Shown: positions 58,197-64,000 of the stretch, in pieces
Layout of the letters: each line of letters opens with the position of its first letter
Position numbering within the stretch: position 1 is the first letter of the stretch
Program-made: the position numbers and the translations under genes
The notes under the pieces: model-generated
What the model saw: the letters and a program-made list of their open reading frames with translations, nothing else
Databases searched by the model: none
What the model was told of the DNA's origin: nothing
Origin: Cryptomeria japonica
Lineage: Eukaryota > Streptophyta > Pinopsida > Cupressales > Cupressaceae
Direction of reading: 5' to 3'
DNA length: 64,000 bases
Assembly (NCBI RefSeq): GCF_030272615.1
Contig: NC_081407.1
Coordinates: forward strand, 136,840,897 to 136,904,896

Positions 58197-58818
58197 AAGA
58201 GATGTAAGAATTTTGTCAAGTCAAATCCATGAGTCTAGCCATATCCATTGGAGGAAAGAGTCATAAAAGTATTGTAAATCTGAAAGTGTTTTCAGATCTG
58301 TAGTTATTTGCCTGGTAGTGTTGTGTGCCAAGTGTTGAAAATTTGTTATCCTTTTATCTTTGTGTGAGTCCAAATCTGTTCATGTTCTACAAATGGTTTT
58401 ATAAATTCTCACAGCAGTGAGTGGCGACTTTGAAAGATCTCTGCACCAGTGTGCACTATTGTAAAAAATATAAAGGATTTGTTGAGCTTGCAACAAAGAG
58501 GTAACAGAGGCTTGGAGTTTTGAGATTGAAGGTCTTAGTCAAGGGAAAATGAAGTGAACAACAACAACATTGATTTTACCAGGTATTCCTCAAAGTATCT
58601 ATGAAATTATATGTTCCTTATAAGGTGAAAAAGTCACCATAGAAAGGAAAAGAAATTTGCAGTATGCATGCTTCATGTTTTGAAATGAATTTCAGTCAGA
58701 AATATGGGAGAAGTGTGTATGATTCTAAAATTTAGTGACTGCATATGTTTTGAAATAAATTTATGAAACAATAAGATGCATCGTCAAAATAAATGGTTCA
58801 GTAGATGTTTTAAACCCG

Positions 58819-60378
58819 ATGGATCTAGATGTAGTTCCTAGATCTCCAAATCCTATGTCAAATCTAAAAGAGCTTGATAAAGAGATTGCAGTATGTCTTC
58901 AAAAGATCCGAGAGAAATTCATCTAGTTTTTAAGAAAGAAAATAGGGAAAAGAAAAGAGGAAGAGTCATCATATATTTTTTATGAAAGATTCATAGCTGC
59001 ATTAAATGAGCTTTCAGCTGATGCAAGACCCCATGAGACTATTTGGATTGAGTTATTCTTAGAGCTTGATGAGCCTGACTCAGTTAATTGGTATACTACC
59101 TTGAGAGAAGAGAGTGTTGCATGTATAAAAGAATGGATGGATGAGATTGAAAGAATGAAATCTAAAAATGTACACAAGATTGAGGACAGTGAGAGAGATG
59201 AATCCGTGAGTGGATATGCCTCCTATGATGCTGAAGGTGTTTCTTATTCTCAGCATGATAGTTTAGATGTGTATTCAGAGCAAGAAGAAATTTGTGAGAA
59301 CATAAGTAATTATTCAAGTAATCATGAGCCCGTTGAGGTTTTACATTTTAATGATATGGATCACCTTGTTGTTAAGTTCAATCCACAAAATATTTGTAAC
59401 CAAAGTTATGAAACTATGTTGCAACATATAGCAGTACATTATGAGCAGCGTGATAAAGAATATGATGCAAATGCAAGTTGTTGTGATGATGAAATAAATG
59501 TACATAGAGACATAAGCACTGTAGATCCAATACCCTTATCAGATTGGGACAATGTTTACAGCTCAGGGGATGAAGCCAAGGAAAATGAAAATGAAGGAGG
59601 TTCACTAAGTAGTGAGCAAATTTTAGAACTCTTAGCTGCTGATTTTCAGAGATATGGATTAAAAAATGTGCCCAATGTTTCATACCCATTCAGTATATGT
59701 TTTGACACTGATGATGTTTTTGAGGGTGTAAAAAATGATACATATGATGTTGATTCTCTTCCTATATTTGATAGACAAAATGAAAATGTATATACAGTTG
59801 ATAGGTGTGATAATGTAGATTCATATGTTGATATGAACTTAGATTTTGGTATGCATTGTGTGGATCTTGCTGTTAAAAGGCATGACAAGTCTGAAATTTT
59901 TTTCCCTGATTTGCAAGTCGGAAATGAACCATTGTCAAGTGATGATCATGTGTTTTTACTTGTGCAAAGTGCTGATAGAAATTGTGATCAGCAAGACGAA
60001 TTGCAGTCATGTTATGAGGAAGTTTTCCTCTCTAGTTTGCAAGCCATCATCATGGAAGAGTGTTCATCATTTGAGCAAACTAGCAATATAGATGTGCCTG
60101 ATGTTTTCAACTTTTAGAATAAGTTAGACTACTTTTCATTTTAACTGGGAAAGAATGGTAAAGAGTATGGCACTCTTATGTCACCTAGTGACCAACCCTC
60201 TCAGCATGTGTTTGATTTTCAGAGATATCATGATTATGAACATGCTGCTAATTATATTTTATGTGATCAGCTGATTAGAAATGGAAGTGTTTTTTATCAA
60301 GCAGATGTGAATGATGATTTCAGCTTACCTTTGGTTAGTGGAAACGAAAATCAAGTGTTTGACAGAGGTAAGAATTGA
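58819..60378 (+). pseudogene. Unit Z reading frame, unknown acidic protein
   Basis: 520 codons in one frame from MDLDVVPRSP, with three in-frame stops (58924-58926, 60115-60117 and one shortly after). The longest open part is 59101-60117 (338 codons from its first Met). The N-terminal part is helical (ELFLELDEPDSVNW). The rest is strongly acidic, rich in Asp, Glu, Ser and Asn, with scattered Cys and Tyr. No domain recognised, no membrane segment. Stop upstream of the chosen ATG. It could be a highly diverged gag or an accessory protein. Confidence 0.55.
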
Positions 60379-60596
60379 TTTCAGTTTTGATGGCCCAAAG
60401 CCATTTATAATTTGTAAATTTTGTACAGTTGCTTTGCTTCAGTTGTGTGGTTTTCAATAAAGTGCCCTGCTGTTTGGATAGAATAAGGAAGCCTTGTTTT
60501 TTGAAATGAGATGAGAAGAGAGGAATGATCCATTTTTTTTGGGTGGTCTGCTTAACCATTGATTCTATGTTCTTGTGTTGATCTTGCAATCAACTA

Positions 60597-60613
60597 TCCC
60601 CAGTTAGAGCCAC
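60597..60613 (-). other. Inverted PBS-like motif at 3' end of unit Z
   Basis: Plus strand TCCCCAGTTAGAGCCAC directly before the LTR; its complement resembles the PBS. Upstream bases 'gatcttgcaatcaac' match those at the 3' ends of units A and B. Confidence 0.6.
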
Positions 60614-63600
60614 TATTGGGACTCATTAAAATTGAGTCAAGTTTTGAGGCCCAATTCAAATTTTTACTTTGCATTTCCAAATAAGTCAGTTTGAATGGCC
60701 TAGTTTGTGTGAGGTCAAAATGGAGCCGGTTGATTTTCAGAGGGTAAGAATCGAAAGAAATGTCCTACACCTTTCATTTGGCCTATTCAATGATGTGTAA
60801 CTTTCAAAATTCAGTTTGGATAAGTTTACGAGGTACCCATTTTGAGGGGTGAGATGAAAGTGCATTTTAGGCATAAATGCAGATTTTATCGAGTAGCCTA
60901 CTTTGAGTGATTACATCTTTTTCCCTATTGATCGTCATGGATAATTTCAAAATGGATTCAATTCTATGCATAAATTTGAGTCATCTTGCAAATTTTTAAG
61001 TCTTGACGAATCCATTTGCTCAGTTTTCAAAGCCAAATCCATTTGCAGTTTGTGTGGTTTGACTAGTCCCTATTCCGCACAAATGTAAAAGTTGCTTCAG
61101 TGAGCGTCATGCCAGAATGTTTCTTCCAGGTTAATGCTGGTATAAATGATGAGCTATGTTTCAAATTTAAAGCCTCTTCCAATCCGTTTGATCGGTTTTC
61201 AAAAGGGTTCATTTAGCCATCATTTTCAGTCTTCTGCACTTTCAGTGTTATATCAGTTAATGTAGCCATTTTCATGAGTGCACCATTTGCATCCTGTCAG
61301 TCTTGTGATCGAACCAAGATTTCTAAGTTTTAATATGTACTTTAAGGCACCTATATTTCAAATTTAAGGGCCTACGGAGGTTGTTTGGTATTTTTGAGAA
61401 AGACATCATGTGTTGCCAGAACATTGACTTCATCAGGTCCGTAGTGTCAACAAAGCCAGTTGGGCATTTTCGGAAATTAATATCTCTTCACTCAGGACTC
61501 ATCTTGAGAAACTATTTGGTAGATTTCATCCTTGTATATCAGAGTACATGCCTGTCAGATGGCAAGGTCCAGAAAGATGTTTTGACTGGCTTGAAAATTA
61601 CGTCTTCGCGATTAAATGCAAAAATGTGGCGTAATTGCCTGAAGGTTGCAAAATTCAGTCTGATGATCCGAAAATGATGCCGATCATTTCCAAAGGTATG
61701 TTTGAGGTCCGTGAGGCATTTCAGAGGTCAGTTGCATGAAAATGAAATTTTTTTTAGTCGGACCCACTTTGGGGCCCGACCTGGCTCATGCCCATGCATT
61801 TATTTTTAATGGTGAATTGTTCTTTTTTCCTAGCAATATATGCATATCCATATCGGCTTGATTGCAATTCACTAATGGGACAATGAAAATTTATAAAGAT
61901 ATGATGATGAATGGTTTGTAAAGTGAATAGTTGTGTTTTTCTTTTCTTGAGAAGAAGAGGCAATAAAGCTTCAGCATTAAAATTTTCAGCAAATGTGATT
62001 GTCAAGCTTCAAATCAAATTCCTCAACCAAATCAAATTCTCCAGCAGCAGTGTGGTAAATGAAAAGGTTATAAACTCTTAGAAAATACAAATTGGTAGGC
62101 ATTGTACCAAAGTTCTCCCTGCCTATGGCATGCAAATGGTTGTGGGAAAAATGAAATACTTCCAAATCAAATGCAATTTGGCAGGTAAAACCAATATTTT
62201 CCCATGTCGTGCAGCAATGAAGACTCAGAAATTAATGCCTGTTTCCTCCTCCTTCTTTGCTGTGTGTGTGGTGTCTGAGAGACATTAATTAAACTTTTAG
62301 CAAATGCATATTGGCAGCCAATGTTCTCCTTGGTGGAGTGGAAAATAGAGAGGGGCAACATTGAAGTTTATGAAATTGCAAATAGAATGGTGCAGGGCCA
62401 AGCCCCCCTCCCACGTGGAACAAACACAGCACACAACAGAAAACTCCCACAGCAAATTTAAAACCTCTTCTCACGTAATGGCTAGTGGAAGGGTTTTAAA
62501 TTCTTTGGCAGTGATCCTCCCCTCTCCAGCGTGGTATGTAAGGCAGTATAAAAGCTCAGAACCAATGCAAATGGCAGCAATAAAGTTCTAAGTGGAGAGT
62601 AGGAGAGTGGGAGAGTTAAGGAAGTTTAAAAAAAAAAAACACCAAATGCATTGCCAGCAACTTCCCAATGTTGAAGATGTTTTAGAAACTCTCAAGCTAA
62701 TGCAAATAGCAGTCCTCTGAGGTGAAAGACATATAATAGGCATTTAAGTTGATTGAGACAATAGAAAATCTTTCAATCAAATCAGAAAATGACCAAAGGC
62801 GCCACTAAAAACTCAGAAATTCTATTCAAAATGCATTCCCAGGCAAAACCATATATCCCACATTGGCTGCGGAATGAAATTTTTTAATGTTTATAACCAA
62901 AAGCACACACTAGTAATATGTCAAAGCTTCAAGGCTTTTGAAGTAAGGTGCTAAGGGCACCCAAGGTGGACCCCATGCGCGTGGGTGTGGATCCTGAGGC
63001 GACCAAAGAGGTTGACTAGATGGTGACAGGTGGACCCCACGTAGGCACGGTTCCTGAGGCGGGTGAATTTTGTAGAGGAAGAGCGGATTAACGAGTGAGC
63101 ATGTTGAGGAGATCAGACAGGGCACGTGGATTTGCAAAAGGAAGATGCTCGCTAGTTAAGGGTTGTGAAATGGCGAAAGGCCCAGGCCAAAAACATAGCG
63201 AATTTGAGGAGTTAAAGATTGAGCAAGTTCGGAAAGATCCGATGGCTTGCACGATTTCGGAGCTTGAAGATGCATGAAGGTTAAGCATTGTGAAATGGTG
63301 AAAGCTAGGTGGCGGGTCTAGGTGGAAAGACAACTCGCAGGTCATCTGAGGTGGCAGTGACGTGGCACACAGTTGGCACACAAGTGGCAGTCCAATGACG
63401 ATGACATGGCACTGAGGTGGTGATGATGTGGCCGACAAGCAAGCAGACATGTGGCAAAGTGATGAGGTGTCATCTGAGGTGGCACCCAGTGGATCCAATT
63501 GACTAATCAGGGGCTGCCATGTGGCAAGGCGTCAGGGCAAAAAAGGAGCCAAAAATTAAAATTAAATTGTATAGTGCAGACTATAGAGAAATTCAAAAAA

Positions 63601-64000
63601 TTTAAATGATGGATCCATATTCAAGATTAATTCGCTCAGAGGTCCATTTTTGCCCAAAGTACCAAGTATCATATATCACTAGAAAGCTCTCAGGATGAGG
63701 AATGAAGTTATAGAGTTAGTTTTAACAAATATGAGATGTTTCGAGAGTAGTTTCCATAGGAAGGAAGGAGGTATTTCTTGCAGTTATGAAAAAGGGACAC
63801 ATGGCATGTTCTGATGGATTCTGATCTTTTTCACTCTCCTTATTCCCAATTCTTCTCAATTGTAGGGGTTCCAATTTTTGAGAAATTCTCTAAGGGAGAT
63901 TTCCAAGAGGTGTTCCAGTCTGGTGCATTTTAATTTTATGAGTTGTAATTGTTGATGTTCTCTTTCTTTCTATCATGGAATAGATACGTTTAACTGCAAA
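60614..64000 (+). repeat. LTR of family X, copy 3 (right edge cut by window)
   Basis: Starts TATTGGGACTC after the unit Z 3' motif, so it is positioned as a 3' LTR. Closest to copy 1 over its whole length. It contains the uninterrupted version of the site where the gag-only element entered copy 1 (near 63710-63722). No coding gene. Confidence 0.85.

Larger units (their letters stand above)
58181..60613 (+). mobile_element. Unit Z internal region, no pol
   Basis: 2.4 kb between a plus-oriented PBS and an X LTR. It encodes one unrecognised frame and no gag, protease, RT or integrase that I can identify. 58197-58818 is a leader without a gene (it includes a second weak 'gtggcgactttg' near 58431). 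60379-60579 is non-coding. Looks like a non-autonomous member of the X family. Confidence 0.65.

Noticed and set aside
6688-64000. X copies 1 and 3 as the two LTRs of one giant element
   Set aside because: Copy 1 loses its last 190 bp before any PBS, and the DNA between is an oppositely oriented array with its own LTRs.

Overview
The window looks like intergenic DNA from a very large plant genome, most likely a gymnosperm (conifer-like; inferred from giant Gypsy LTRs, old nested Copia and Gypsy copies and heavy C-to-T decay, not from any marker gene). I see no host gene, tRNA or rRNA. Nearly every base can be assigned to LTR retrotransposons, several nested inside one another and two nestings proven by 5-bp target duplications plus an empty paralogous site.

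Layout. 1-470: end of a Copia LTR with a decayed primer-binding site (PBS). 471-2226: 3' end and LTR of a gag-only Gypsy family. 2227-6687: Copia element (gag, protease, integrase, RT, RNase H), badly broken. 6688-18528: a long LTR of family 'X', split by a complete 7.9-kb gag-protease-only Gypsy element (9784-17683) with TSD GGAGT. 18529-21059: inverted fragment of an unknown reading frame. 21060-58180: a minus-strand tandem array LTR-A-LTR-B-LTR, where A and B are Tat-like Gypsy gag-pol units. The two large LTRs ('Y', about 6.86 kb each) each carry a 3,642-bp sense reading frame of unknown function. Unit A contains a solo X LTR (33723-37748, TSD ATCCC). The middle Y LTR contains a third-family solo LTR (44728-49094, TSD ATGGA). 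58181-60613: plus-strand unit Z with a PBS and an unrecognised acidic reading frame but no pol. 60614-64000: X LTR running off the window.

How parts fit. A and B encode gag, zinc motif, aspartic protease, an extra RNase H placed before RT, RT, a degenerate native RNase H and integrase in one continuous frame. The gag-only element and Z have no polymerase and would depend on proteins supplied by others. The coding frames of A, B and both LTR reading frames are broken almost only by stop codons, not frameshifts, as expected from cytosine-methylation decay of once intact genes.

The most unusual candidates are the 1,214-codon reading frame inside the Y LTRs, the RNase H before RT, the inverted PBS-like motif replacing a polypurine tract at the 3' end of the internal regions, and the orphan Z frame. 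All family names X, Y, Z, W, A and B are local labels. All comparisons were made by eye.
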